From: Apostichopus japonicus
Lineage: Eukaryota > Echinodermata > Holothuroidea > Aspidochirotida > Stichopodidae
DNA: 64,000 nt
NCBI RefSeq assembly: GCF_037975245.1
Contig: NC_092573.1
Location: forward strand, 16,048,265 to 16,112,264
Direction: 5' to 3'
Position numbers and translations under genes: made by a program
Part shown: piece by piece, positions 13,590 to 24,939 of the stretch
Layout: each line of letters begins with the position of its first letter
Numbering within the stretch: position 1 is the stretch's first letter
Notes under the pieces: generated by a model
What the model saw: only the letters and a program-made list of their open reading frames with translations
Told to the model about the DNA's origin: nothing
The model's database searches: none

Positions 13590-14110
13590 AAATGGAAAGG
13601 TCATTTGAGGTTACTAGATGTCACATCTGACAAGTTGTAATCATAATAACAGGAATTCACACATGATATATGGATCCAGCTTAGTCAGTACAAGATTCCT
13701 ATTTTCTTTTGAGGTCAGAGGTTATTTAAGGTCAACAGCAGTCAAAAGTCTGGAAATATTATAAATGGGATAATTTCAAATGTAAAGCTCAGATGAAGTT
13801 CATAAATGCTATGTGGATCTTGCTCAGTTCCTTATTGAGAACAAGGCCCTAGATTTGTGTTGAGAAGGTCAGAGGTCATTTAAGGCCAACAGTGGTGAAA
13901 TTCTGAATATCATTAGAACATGATAACTTCAAATGTGAAGTTTGGATAAACTTTACACATGGTTTGCAAATCCATCTTCCTGAGTACAACAGTGTTTTCA
14001 ATGCATGGAGGTCAAAGGTCCTTGATATCAACATAAGTCAAGTCTTATAAACTTGATAACTCCAAAAGTAAAGCTTGATCAACTTTACTTGAAGTACATA
14101 TGTTGCGTGA
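13590..14110 (+). repeat. AGGTCA repeat family, array of about four units
   Basis: Units of 125-150 bp each carry the half-site pair, a 'ggataacttc' step and a 'gaacttcacacatgg'-like step. A DR1 with G spacer (AGGTCAGAGGTCA) lies at 13866-13878, a near match at 13712-13724, and AGGTCAAAGGTC at 14009-14020. Confidence 0.7.
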
Positions 14111-15119
14111 ATTTCTTCAGCACAGTAACTTTGTGCGCATGTTTTATATTAAATGTTCTCATACGAAACACGGCATGGCAATCCGCATGGAGAAGGCTGG
14201 CTTACAACCTTAGCTACTTTATGAAGTGATAGCCTATCATTAGGCAACAATGTTATAGTAGCAGTTAACTTAATTTCTTGCACTCATACTCATGCAGTAA
14301 TACTCATGTACTGTACGTACTGTATGCACACTGACAGATTTGTACATTATCACAATTGTCTTGATCCCTCATGATGAAATGTTAATTTCACTGTGCAGAA
14401 TATTTTATTACTCATTAACAAAACTTGAAGGTAAAATAGATTGATGGCTACACTTCTACACTGAGTAATTTTCAGTCAGTTAATTGAAAAGATATACTAA
14501 CTATACTTCTTGGTCTTCATTGTTGAGTAATCAGTCATGAATTAATGATGATATTTTCATTTTCATATGATCATACAAAATGGGGGAGACAAATCATCAT
14601 TTTTTCAAGTTGAAGGAGAATTAAAAACAGTCATTATTCTTCTTTCTGGTTCCCTAGACAGAGACAATTCACAACTTAAAAAGCAATTTCTTCTCACATG
14701 TGTTGGCTTTTCTTAAGCTTGGCACATTTCATACATGTGTGCATGTGTATTACAACATGCTCGTGCATGTGGAGATATTTCTAATTACAAATTCAGTTTC
14801 CAATTTCAGGCACCTTTGATATGGGCCTCCTTGCCATCTTGTATCAACATGCTGTAGGTACATTGAGATCGTGGCATGGAGAGCTTTTAATGTCATTGCC
14901 CTATAAAGATTGTCCTCACAGCTGCTTGGTCAAATATTACAAGATGGCATGTTATGACCAGGAGTGATCATCTGACATTGAATCTTATCTAGATGGATTT
15001 GGTTGTTATTGAATTGAATCAATATAAGAAAATAATACATTTTGAGCATTGCTTGGTCCACTTTCCTTTAAATTGTAGTTACTGGACAAATATGTGCTAT
15101 GATCAGACATTTTGATACC

Positions 15120-16690
15120 TAACGGAAGGTGTAAGGAATCTATGCAACTGGAATATCATGTTTGTGCCTGTGTGTACAGTTTGTCTTTCTTTGGCTTGTA
15201 AACATGGGTAAATTTACTAAAAAAGTACAGGACGGTTAAACTAAATTCTTCATATGTGGATCCATTTAAGTGAGTACAAGAATTACATTCCTATTTCAGG
15301 AGATGAAATGTTAATGTTACCTGAAATCATTGTCACAAAGTTGTTAACATGGCAATTATAAAAATAAAGCTAGGATGAATTTTGTATGTCATGTACATCC
15401 ACCTCAAGTAGTCTTAGACACTCTGACTTTTTGTGGCGGTTAATTTCTTTATTGAGGTCAACAATGGTCAAAGTCTAGAAACTTGTAATCATGATAAGTT
15501 CAATAGTTTAGCTTGGATGAACTTCATAGTTAGTTTGTGAATTTCAAAAGAATTCAAAGGTCAACTGAGGTCAACAAAAGTGACAGCCTTGTAATTACCA
15601 TAACTCTATTAGTATAGCTTAAAGGAACTTCACAGTTTAAAGGTCATTTGAGGTCAACAGAAATGACAACATTGTAATTACCTTTACTCTAATAAATAGT
15701 ATAGCTTGCAAGAACTTCACAGACAGTTTGTTAGTTTCTACACAATTTAAAGGTCATTTGAGGTCAACAGAAATGACAACATTGTAATTACCTTTACTCT
15801 AATAAATAGTATAGCTTGCAAGAACTTCACAGACAGTTTGTTAGTTTCTACACAATTTAAAGGTCATTTGAGGTCAACAGAAATGACAACATTGTAATTA
15901 CCTTTACTCTAATAAATAGTATAGCTTGAATGAACTTCACAGATAGTTTGGTAGTTTCTTCACAATTTAAAGTTAATTTGAACTCATTAGAAGTGAAAAT
16001 CTTGTAGCCTTGTAAATAACATCACCCTAATGGTAAAGCTTGCATGAACTTCACAGATAGTCAGTTAATCTCAACACAATTCAAAGTTCATTTGAGGTCA
16101 ACAGAAGTGAAGTCTGATAGACTTGTAAATATCATAACCCTAATGGTATAGCTTATATGAACTTCGTAGTATGTGGATCCATCACAGTGAGCATAAGAGC
16201 CCTATAAGGTTTTGTGTAGTTCAGGTCATATCAAGTCAACAGAGTTGAAATTTAGAAAACTGTTGCAAATGTGAGAACTCCCAACATTTGCTGAGCTTGT
16301 CTGAATGTCAATTGTAGTGTGTGAGTCCACATGAGTACGAAAAACCTGGGATTTTTTGTAGCTCGGTCAAATGTCATATGAAGTCAAAAGAGTTCAAAGC
16401 ATGAAAACCGGATGAAAACTTTATATTCCAAAAGTGAAGTTCATATGAATGTTACACTTGGTGTGTGGATCCAAATATGTAAAAGAAATCAAACTTGTTC
16501 TCTTTGTAGATGTCAAGGTTCATTTGAGTTTGACAGAGGTCAAAGAAATCCTTTTAAAGTTGTTTCTTCCAAAATTGAGTCTTCGATAAACTTTTTTACT
16601 TTTTATGTATACCCATTTATATCAGGAAAAATGTCTATTGTTGTTTGTGGAGGTCAAATGTAAACAAAATGTCAAATTCTGCTAACATTG
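15120..16690 (+). repeat. AGGTCA repeat family, long array including a 110-bp tandem amplification
   Basis: A degenerate head (near 15122) is followed by about a dozen units. Between about 15590 and 16150 the unit has been amplified at a strict 110-bp period: AGGTCATTTG starts at 15641, 15751 and 15861, and its variant at 15971, then about 16086. The first three are nearly identical, showing recent tandem duplication. The outer units are diverged. Confidence 0.8.
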
Positions 16691-16837
16691 TAAACATCAA
16701 CTACAAAATGAAAAGCTCAGATCTACCTTAGTGGTAAGTACAAGTGCTCATGTAAGGTTTTGTGTCATAACGTAAGGTGATTTGACTCTCTGACATTGAG
16801 TATTCCTTGTTAACTCTCTTGGTCTTTATTTTCACAG

Positions 16838-16884
16838 GTGAAGAGTGTCACATTGCCCTCAGCCCAGAGACATCCCCAATATAT
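16838..16884 (+). CDS. akap13/arhgef28-like: Exon b, codons 21-36
   Basis: A 47-nt exon lies between 'tttattttcacag' and the donor GTAAGT at 16885. Joined to the one base carried from exon a, it encodes 16 residues ending in 'SPETSPIY' and leaves phase 0. In human ARHGEF28 the protein begins with a comparable stretch ending in P-L-Y-G just before the first conserved strand, which fits the junction with exon c. The exon is too short to stand alone, but phase, splice sites and this family resemblance agree. Confidence 0.78.
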
Positions 16885-16967
16885 GTAAGTACTCAAAGTC
16901 AATCATTTATGCTTCCTTAGGCTAGTTTTTGTCACTGTAATAATGATCATCTCCAATTCACCATTTC

Positions 16968-18130
16968 TGATTCCTTGCCGGAGGCAGAAGGAATCTATGC
17001 GATGGTGATGGCATGTGTGTGAGTGCGTGGATGCGTGCATCTGTGTGTGTTTGTATGTGAGTATGTGAAACTTGCTTACAAACACCACCAACAATAACAA
17101 CAAAGTTCATTGTGGATTAACTTCATACTTGGTTTGCAAATCTGTCTTATTGAGTACAAGAACCAAATTGAAATTGGTAGAGGTCAAAGGTCATATGTGG
17201 TCAACATTTAAGTCACAGTGTGAAAATCTTGTAAACACGATAACTCAAGAAGTACATCTTTCTTGAACTTCATACTTACTGTGTTGATCCATCTTGGGGA
17301 AATTGGTAGAGGTCAAAGGTCAAATGAGGTCAACAGGTGTCAAAGTCTGTAACCTTTAAAACATGATAACTCCAAAATAAAAGCTACAATTATTCTCCAA
17401 TGCCATGATTTTCTTTTGGTGAACGTAGTTTGGTCAAGTTCAGTTCAGTTTAGTGTTGTGAAGGGGCGGTATAGGTCTTCAACAAAACATACAGTCATGC
17501 AGGAAATGAAATCTGCTTCAAAGAGTTGATAGTCTGTCTTGCTTTAAACAGACTCATGCAGGCCCTTATGAGTTTTCACCCTCTGAGCTTCAAGGTATCA
17601 ACAGGTTATCTCAAATGGTGGACAAAAATTGGCTCAAGGGATCAACTTGTTATAAATTCTAACAAAATTGGCCATTTTCTCTGTGATTTATACTAGATGA
17701 CTTTTGCTTTGGCAGTAAGTTGTGGAAATATCTCACAGTGTAGAAACACTGTCATGTAGAGATCTCATTCATTAATAACAATTATTAAAGGGATGTTTGG
17801 TAACAGAGCTGATTTGCTAGCTCAAAATTGGTAAAAGAAAATGTTCTTATTCATACATCTATGTGCCTATATTTGACATATGAAGACTGTTCTTTCTGGA
17901 TATTGAAACATTTTGGAATAAAAATTCTACACTGTAAAATCCTTACCAGTGGATTAAATGGTTGATGCCCTCAAGGGAGTGCTGCAAATAGGAGCTAAAA
18001 ATCTGTGATTGTTTTTGGTTGTCACTTAATTCTTGGTCAGATTTAACTCACTTACTCTACATTATTTGTCGAGTTATTTGGAATTTTGAGAAAATTGTAT
18101 GGCAAGGAATCACGAAGACAACTGGCTTGC
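16968..18130 (+). repeat. AGGTCA repeat family, most complete copy
   Basis: It has the head TGATTCCTTGCC (16968-16979), which also forms a hairpin with AGAAGGAATC, then a GT-rich stretch, two internal units with perfect AGGTCAAAGGTCA at 17181-17193 and 17310-17322, and the 3' section. GGCAAGGAATCA at 18101-18112 is the exact reverse complement of the head's first 12 bases. Similarity to the 29-kb copy runs some 20 bp beyond this, so the inverted repeat may be subterminal. No target-site duplication is obvious and there is no transposase. It is a non-autonomous element of unknown class. Confidence 0.75.
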
Positions 18131-18899
18131 AGGTTTTTGGTGTCAATTACAATAGCAGTCTGTTGGTCGCCTCTCTGCATGAAGGAACAGATGCCACATT
18201 GCATAGAACACGTCACTTGTAATGGTGATTTTGATCTTGTTTATTTAATACTTAGTCACCAAGATAAATGGTGTGGGTGTCTGGTTTAATATTGCTTCTT
18301 TTCTCAGCAGTTGTAAATTTTCACTCTTGTGCTTTATCACTGTAGGTGTTGTTAAATGTTGGCTTAATTTTTAATATCCAATATATTAATATAGTTTTCA
18401 CTGGTATGAAAAGATTAAACTAATATTAATTAGTGATTGGATTGTAAATGACTATGTTAATTGAATTGTTTGTGTACATTTATTCTGTGATGTATATTAC
18501 CATCTAGGGCTCTGATATGGAGCACAGATAGGGGAAGTGAAAGAGTGAACTGACTATCTGATTTTGTTTCTGTAAAAATGTTCTGTCATATTCTGGCATA
18601 TTTTGACAAACAATAGACTTGATGTCAGATTAAATGAAAGCTCCTGGGAAAGTTCCAGAACTTGAATGTTTGAACAATGATTCTGCTGGAGCGAACCCTT
18701 CAGGTCAGTGATCTTGCTTCATTTTGATCTGGGTTTTTAGTCACTGAATGCAGCAGCTGGTGTTATTTCATCAAATGAAACTGTACCGCACCAAGTAAGA
18801 TGGTTGTTTGTTTACTGTTCAGTGATTTGAAACATAAAATGAACACATTTTCCTTAGATGGAATAGTTTAGTCTCTCGCAGGTTGATGCGGCTGATGCA

Positions 18900-19395
18900 G
18901 TACAGGTATACATGGTGGTATACTGTATCCCTATGTATACATACGGTGGTGTACTGTACTCCTGTTTACAGGAATACATACAGTACTTAGTTTACTGTAC
19001 CCCTATGTACAGGTATACATATGGTGGTATACTGTTTCCCTTTGTATAGGTATACATATTGTGGTGCACTGTATCCCTATGCACAGGAATACATACAGTG
19101 GTTTACTGTACCCCTGTTAACAGGAATACATACAGTACTTAGTTTACTGTACCCCTATGAACAGGTATGCATATGGTGGTATACTGTATCCCTATGTTCA
19201 TGTAAACATATGTTGGTGCACTGTATCCCTCTCTACAGGTATTCATATGGTGGTATACTGTATCCCTATGTACAGATATACATATGGTGTACTGTACCCC
19301 TCTGTACAGGTATACATATGGTGGTATACTGTATCACGGTACTTGTATACAAACAGTTGTAAACTGTTTCCCTATGTACATCATTACTCACTCAG
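18900..19395 (+). repeat. 37-bp minisatellite, about 13 copies
   Basis: The unit resembles 'ggtatacatatggtggta' followed by 'tactgtatccctatgtaca'. Unit starts fall at about 19012, 19049, 19086, 19164, 19201 and 19238. Variant units (ggaatacatacagtacttag) alternate with the main type in the left half. The period is not a multiple of three, so the Tyr-rich open frames that run through it are an artefact of the repeat. Confidence 0.85.
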
Positions 19396-19930
19396 ACATA
19401 TATTTTAATCATGAATGTGAATGTTCTAAGATAAACAGATGTTCTTACATCAAGATTTTGTCAGTCTATTCTTTGCAACATAACTCTTCAACATAACTAA
19501 TTGAAGACAGCACAAAAGAAATTAACACACAGACAGGCAAGAAGATACTGTACCTCTGAAGTGGCATCATTCTGTTATCCATTGTAATTTACTTATTGTT
19601 AATTATTTGCTTAACAGGTTGAAGACAGCTAGCTGATATTATTAGCTGGATATTTCTTTATGTCATAAAGATTACTCAAACAGAACATTTGCTTTATTTT
19701 TATACCCTTATGCAATTCATCTTATTGCCCTATTGCATGACAGTGACTACCAGCTCCCTGCCTCAGACTTAATAAATTCAATGCAAGAGTAATAAATTTG
19801 GTATTGAGCATATCTAGGATGCATGTGAATCAAATACAAGATTGTTGTTCTGGAGCATAAGACTTCACATTACGTAATATTGTACTTAGTCTCTTGTCAT
19901 TGTCCTTTTTCATTTTGATCTTATCTGTAG

Positions 19931-20081
19931 GGTGGAGCTACATTAGAGATATGCTTTAGTGAGAACAGCATCTTGCCAGCAGACACTGTGGAGTTCTATG
20001 TTGTTCTATGGGGACTTACTGCAAGGCATGTTACTTCAGCTAATCGAAAAGATTACAGAATCTTAGAAGCAATTGTACCTG
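19931..20081 (+). CDS. akap13/arhgef28-like: Exon c, N-terminal conserved module, codons 37-86
   Basis: The acceptor 'ttatctgtag' precedes 19931 and the donor GTGAGT starts at 20082. The exon encodes 50 codons plus one base. Family-diagnostic residues are visible: GGATLEI (first strand), ILPADTVEFYVVL (the LP-D-x-EFY motif), RHVTSANR and the closing AIVP that meets 'GHD' from the next exon. This matches the start of the ARHGEF28/AKAP13 N-terminal module, a beta-rich region preceding the ankyrin-like repeats. It is one of the best-supported exons of the gene. Confidence 0.88.
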
Positions 20082-20413
20082 GTGAGTAAGAATATTAAGA
20101 AACAGTAGTATCCTGTGGAGACTTGCTTGCAGTCCTTCGAGTTGACTTGATCAGCTTTTTCTACATTACTTTTTTGTCCTTGAATTTGACAGAAGTGATT
20201 TGAAAGTTTGAAGCTTGACACAGTCACATTTAACACAGTTGCATCTATTGCCACTGCAAACTAGAATAAGATATGCTTGTATGTTCACATCCCTGAAAAG
20301 CTTAAGAAATTAATGCTAAAGAAATAACAAACACCACAGAGGTAACATAGGACACTCATTGTCTAAGATTGTGAGGAGACAGCTAAGCAAGAATACAAAC
20401 TGAAGGTCTGGAA

Positions 20414-20695
20414 GATAACACCATATTAAAACTGCAGAACATATTAAGATAACACCATATTAAAACTGCAGAACATATTAAGATAACACCATATTAAAAC
20501 TGCAGAACACATTAAGATAACACCATATTAAAACTGCAGAACACATTAAGATAACACCATATTAAAACTGTAGAACACATTAAGATAACACCATATTAAA
20601 ACTGCAGAACACATTTAGATAACACCATATTAAAACTGCAGAACACATGATCAATTAAGATAACACCATATTTAAACTGTAGAACAAATTAACTT
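20414..20695 (+). repeat. 34-bp minisatellite, about 8 copies
   Basis: The unit is 'gataacaccatattaaaact' plus 'gcagaacacattaa', starting at 20414 and 20448 and repeating at 34 bp. Copies differ by single bases; the last is interrupted by a small insertion (gatcaatta) and more diverged. Confidence 0.88.
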
Positions 20696-21773
20696 ATGTT
20701 TAGTTAGTGAAATATTGGTACCAGGTTATCATATATCTAACTAGTTTGATTGTTATGATTATATACCATCTAATTATTATCAGAGGTAAAGAGAGAGGGA
20801 GCTGAATAAATTCCAGCACCATTAGACTATGGATATTACCATGGATACCATCATTAGTATGCATGACCTCATCTCTTTCATTCTCACCAATCTGTTAAAA
20901 TGTTGGAGAAAAACACCTGTGCTTTTTCCTAGTTCTGGAAATATATTCCAAAACGTGTGTTCGGCAGAAAAAGTAAGACATCCATGCCTCTTCTGCCAAA
21001 GAAACAATTGTATAAAAAAGAAATAGATAGAGAGTTTGTAGTGAAACACTTGTGTAATTGGACTTGATGACGTCATAAGTTTGTATACATGCCTGCCGGC
21101 AGGATTGTTGTACCATAGATATATTGATTGTAGAATGAGCAGTGCACCCCCACAGGATTTGATTGTCCATTCACAAGGTCATTCTATTGGATCTTGCATT
21201 AATTGTAGAAACATCTTGGAAAGATATGAGTTTAGGAAGTTTGCTTGATAAATTGAGAAATGTTTCTTCTAATCCTTCCCTAAACACAAAAACCTATCTC
21301 GAATAAAGTGATCTATAATATATTGTCAAATATTGTCAAATTGTTTACAATCAACGGAATGACACTGGTAGAGCTTGATTTACAGTGTTGTGATAAGTTG
21401 TGTTGAAGAGAGCAGGCTTCTAGAGTGAATAATGAGTGACGTAATGTGTAGGACTGGGACGGGGGATTTCTGTTGACTTGAGCCCAGGGGTGGTATACTA
21501 TTCTGAGTGTCATTTAGCTTGCAGTTCAACTGAAAGTGTGACTTTTGGTTTCCATGCTCAACCCACTCTACCTAGGCAAAGTAATTATGTTTGACAAAAA
21601 CTGTTACCATGATCCATCTATTTAATTTACAAGTGAGTTATTTTACCTGTTCAGGGAAGCAGCATGAGGTGTATGAGAATGGAAAACTATGGAGTCATTT
21701 TCACTGAATTCGCAAACTTGTGAGAGTGACTTCAAATTGCAAAGTGGGCAATGATTCATTTACTTCGTTCCTC

Positions 21774-21895
21774 GCTTACCTGTCTCCCCCCAACCTATGC
21801 ACCTCATTCTACCGCGCCTAGAATGTCCTGGTAACCTTTTAACACTGTGCACCCTCTGTGACCCGGCTTCACGGGTCACCGACCTTCCTTCTCAT
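21774..21895 (+). repeat. Left inverted terminal repeat of the DIRS-like element
   Basis: The 122 bases are the exact reverse complement of 28316-28437. The outermost 16 bases (21758-21773) are unique to the left end and are matched only by the internal complementary region. Confidence 0.93.
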
Positions 21896-22630
21896 TCTAC
21901 CAACCAAAGCGTCTACTTCGTATTTTTTCGAGCGGATATTTTCCACCGAATTTCGTCCACTTTTGGTTCCTAGGATCGGAAATATTTTCCCATCCACTGT
22001 TTTTGGAAGTATTTGAAGTCTTTGCAGCCCGATAAGTATCCTTTTCTTTTCTTAGAGAGGTTTTTAGGGCTGTTTTTCGGGAGCGGCGTTCGCTCCGCTT
22101 TTTTCTGTGCAGAACTCTAGTACTGGTAGCAGTTCCGCGAATTGTTTACCGTAGTTACGCTAGTTCCCGCCTTTTTTGGCTACACACGCTATTGCGTTAG
22201 TTCTTTCCCTCACCCGTTGTTTAGTTGTTAACTACTCTGCTTCTCTTGTATTATCGTTGCTTTATACGTTATATATCTATATTACTTGTCCCTTCCTTGC
22301 TCCCAGGCTCGTTCCTGGCTTTTTCCCCACCTTTTTGTGGGCTGGCCTTATGCCTATTCTGTTACCTTGTAAGCCGCGGGCCTCTAGCCGAGGCACGGTG
22401 TTAAGGTAGTATCGCATTGCCCTTACCATGTGTGTATATTTTATTATCCTTATACCACATGTGTATATTAATTTATACTACATGGGTATATCATATTTAT
22501 AATTACATTTATTTGTAAATGTTTACATTATACCTATCTCTTCCTTGTTAGCTGTTTTCCTCCCCAAAGAAGGGGGGCTCCTCCTATCATATTGTTAAGA
22601 AGTTGTTCCCTTAACTAGGGGTCATTCAGT
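21896..22630 (+). other. 5' leader of the DIRS-like element
   Basis: This is the non-coding section between the left terminal repeat and the gag-like region. It is pyrimidine-rich and then AT-rich, with a repeated 'ccacatgtgtatatta' type motif at about 22425-22480. Short frames only. Confidence 0.5.
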
Positions 22631-22984
22631 CATGTCTAGGAATCAGCTGAAATGCATTGATTGCTCCATGTTCCGGCCAGTGAGGGCCGGGGATGAACTT
22701 GCCCTTGTCCCTAGTGCCGTACCTTTTCCAGGAGGGTTCCGTGTCTGGTGTGTTCCCAGTCCACCCCCATTCCTTGGCTAATTATCATTACCTGGCTAGC
22801 AGGACTTAGAATGTAGCTACAGAACATACTAGACTTGCTCCCCAACCCCAGCGGCTCCCTAGTAGTGGGAGACCTAGTACAGATAGGAGAGGAAGAGGAA
22901 GGAGAGGTGGTGAGAGGGGGCCGAGGAAGAGAGTGTGGACAGAGAAAGAGAAGGGCCAGGCTCCGGCCAAGAGAAAAATTTTTT

Positions 22985-23230
22985 GCCTTCCATGCTTTCG
23001 TTACTTGTTCGCTTTTAAGTGTTGGGTTTTCACTTTTGTAGCGTACCTTGTAACCACGAGCCCCCTTTTCGCATTAGCGCGAATGGGCGGTTCTCGCCTT
23101 GTTTACATGTTCTTATCTGTACATGTTTTTATCTGTTATTTTTCATATAAGATGTTTGCTCGTTTCATGTACTTCGTTACTTGGTCGTTTTTCTAAGTGT
23201 TGGTTTTCACTCTTGTAGCGTACAGTACTG
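22985..23230 (+). repeat. 60-bp direct repeat pair in the DIRS-like element
   Basis: About 22989-23050 and 23166-23226 share 'ttcgttacttg', 'agtgttgg' and 'tttcac' followed by 'tttgtagcgtac' or 'tcttgtagcgtac' at an offset of about 177 bp. Two A-rich runs (23250-23269 region and 23300-23315 region) follow. Confidence 0.7.
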
Positions 23231-23921
23231 TTTCGCTTAACTCCCGTTGAAAAAAAAAAAAAAAAAAAAACCAACGATCGATAACAGACGTTGAAAATCA
23301 AAAAAAAAAAAAAAAGTTGAAAACGAATAAGTTCGTTGACAAAATTTTAGACCACTGCGGGCACGGTTGTCAACGAAGTTCTACGAAAAACCGCAAAGGC
23401 AATTCTAGTCTCCCCACCCCGCTCCTTCCACTCCCTTGGTTAGTTTACGTTCTTACGATAGACTACCTTTCCTAGCCTTCCTACCGTGAGTTTCTCAATC
23501 ATGTACTCGGAGCCACTTGAATTATGTCAATTGTTTGATGTTCCGCCCGGATCGGGCGGGGATTGGCCAGGATCCTTGCCCCAGAGGCAGGACCTGTAAC
23601 CCAGAGACCCTTGTTGGTCTAAATCTTGTTTACGCCAGCTCCTTGGCAAGAATTATACACTTGGCTGGCTAGCAAGCATTCGAAGCTCCGGGACAAACTG
23701 GACACCATCCCGTACCCCCCAACGGTTCTCCGAGAGGGGAGGGAATTGTAGGAGAGACGGGAGGTGAGGAAGAAGCCAAAGAGTTGTTAAGAGATAGAAT
23801 GGGGAGTGGCCAAGAACACATAGAGTGGCCCAATGGCTTGGCGCACTGTACTAGCTGATGTACGAGACTCCCCTTCCGGAGGAGAGAGATAGAGAGAGAG
23901 AGGAAAGAGTTTTTGGCCCCC

Positions 23922-24115
23922 CCAAGGTCCCGGCGACGTCCGGATTGTATGACCAAGGGGGAAGGCAAGGGCAAGGCCTAGGCCACTGTAAAGCCCATTA
24001 GAAATTCCGACCAGAACCCAAGGTCCCGGCGACGTCCGGATTGTATGACCGAGGGGGAGGCAAGGGCAAGGCTAAAGGCCAATGTAAAGCCCATTAGAAA
24101 TTCCGACCGGAACGG
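23922..24115 (+). repeat. About 95-bp tandem duplication in the gag-like region
   Basis: The segment starting 'aaggtcccggcgacgtccgg' occurs at about 23922 and again at about 24019. Both copies run through 'gtaaagcccattagaaattc' to 'cgacc(a/g)gaac'. The copies are nearly identical, so this is a recent duplication inside the element. Confidence 0.88.
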
Positions 24116-24159
24116 ACAGAATGTCCGGGTCGAGGAGAGTGGTACTCGGCGTGGTACAC

Positions 24160-24535
24160 ACAGAGATGGGCTCCGGGAGCCCGGGTCCGGCGAGACCCCA
24201 GAGGGAGTGAAGAACCGAGGTTCCACTCCGGATCCGAGACCGGCCTCGAAGCCGGGAACCGGAGCTACAATCGACTGCTGGGTCCCGAGAGATGGGCTTC
24301 GGAGGGCCCGGGTCCGACGAGACTCCATAGGGAGCCCGAAACCAAAGTCCCACTACGGACCCAGAGCCGGTCCCGGAGCCGGGAACCGATGAGATCGACG
24401 ACTGCTGGGCCCCCAGAACGGGGAAGCAGGGGCAGAAACCCGGTCCGCAGACCTCCTAGCTGGAGCCGCGGCCGATCCCGAGGCCGGGGGCCGACGAGAG
24501 TAACAACTGCTGGGCCCCCAGAGCGCCCAATCCGA
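24160..24535 (+). repeat. Degenerate GC-rich tandem repeats in the gag-like region
   Basis: The block 'gagatgggct(c/t)cgg' with 'cccgggtccg(g/a)cgaga' occurs near 24161 and 24289 (about 128 bp apart). The block 'ctgctgggcccccagag' or 'ctgctgggtcccgagag' recurs near 24277, 24402 and 24508. The repeats keep overlapping frames open on both strands, which explains several long shadow frames here. Confidence 0.75.
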
Positions 24536-24939
24536 AAAGAGAACCGGCCCCGAGCGAGGTTCCCACGGCGAATGGACATATACTTATCCCCAGCCTCAGA
24601 GAGGGAAGGACAAATACGGGCACTGAACACCCGGCCGCAACACCACGATCAATCCCAGACCAAAGAATGCAACCTGATTTGTCCCCCGGTGAGGAACTTC
24701 TGGTTTGCAGAACGTCGGTCAACCTGTCCGGCCTAGACGACGAGGTCGACCCCTAGATTTCGGGGTTACAGAGGACGGTTACTCCCGCTTCCCAGAGGAG
24801 GAAAGCCTTCTACATCGGGGGGATCGTTGCCCCCCGAAACTAGCAGCTTGGGCTACGACGACAGGTTCGAATCAATTGCGGAAAAACACCGCAACCGCTA
24901 CACCTTTAATCGCTACACATCCCAAATGTGTTTAACAAG

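Larger units (their letters stand above)
8949..16837 (+). other. akap13/arhgef28-like: Intron 1
   Basis: This 7.9-kb intron contains AGGTCA-family copies at about 9097-9510, 13590-14110 and 15120-16690, and a C-rich tract at 10128-10227. The rest (roughly 10.2-13.5 kb and 14.1-15.1 kb) is AT-rich DNA in which I recognise nothing. Confidence 0.7.
16885..19930 (+). other. akap13/arhgef28-like: Intron 2
   Basis: This 3.0-kb intron is mostly occupied by the longest AGGTCA-family copy (16968-18130) and a 37-bp minisatellite (about 18900-19395). Nothing else is recognised in 18131-18899 or 19396-19930. Confidence 0.7.
22634..24938 (+). pseudogene. Gag-like region of the DIRS-like element, broken and internally duplicated
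   Basis: A start-like codon at 22634 opens a short Cys-containing frame (MSRNQLKCIDCSMF...) that stops within about 50 codons. A diverged second version of the same segment begins near 23500, about 860 bp downstream. From 24045 GC-rich frames encode Arg/Gly/Pro-rich sequence (for example RRGTHRDGLREPGSGETPEG) in several overlapping pieces ending at 24935. This basic, low-complexity composition at the 5' side fits a DIRS ORF1 (Gag), but no conserved Gag motif is identified, so the assignment rests on position. Stops and frame changes make it non-functional. Confidence 0.45.

Noticed and set aside
19021-19496. Overlapping Tyr/Gly-rich open frames
   Set aside because: They are translations of the 37-bp minisatellite in all three frames.
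24045-24736. Long open frames on both strands in the GC-rich block
   Set aside because: Most are shadows created by GC-rich tandem repeats inside the DIRS gag-like region; none has a recognised domain.
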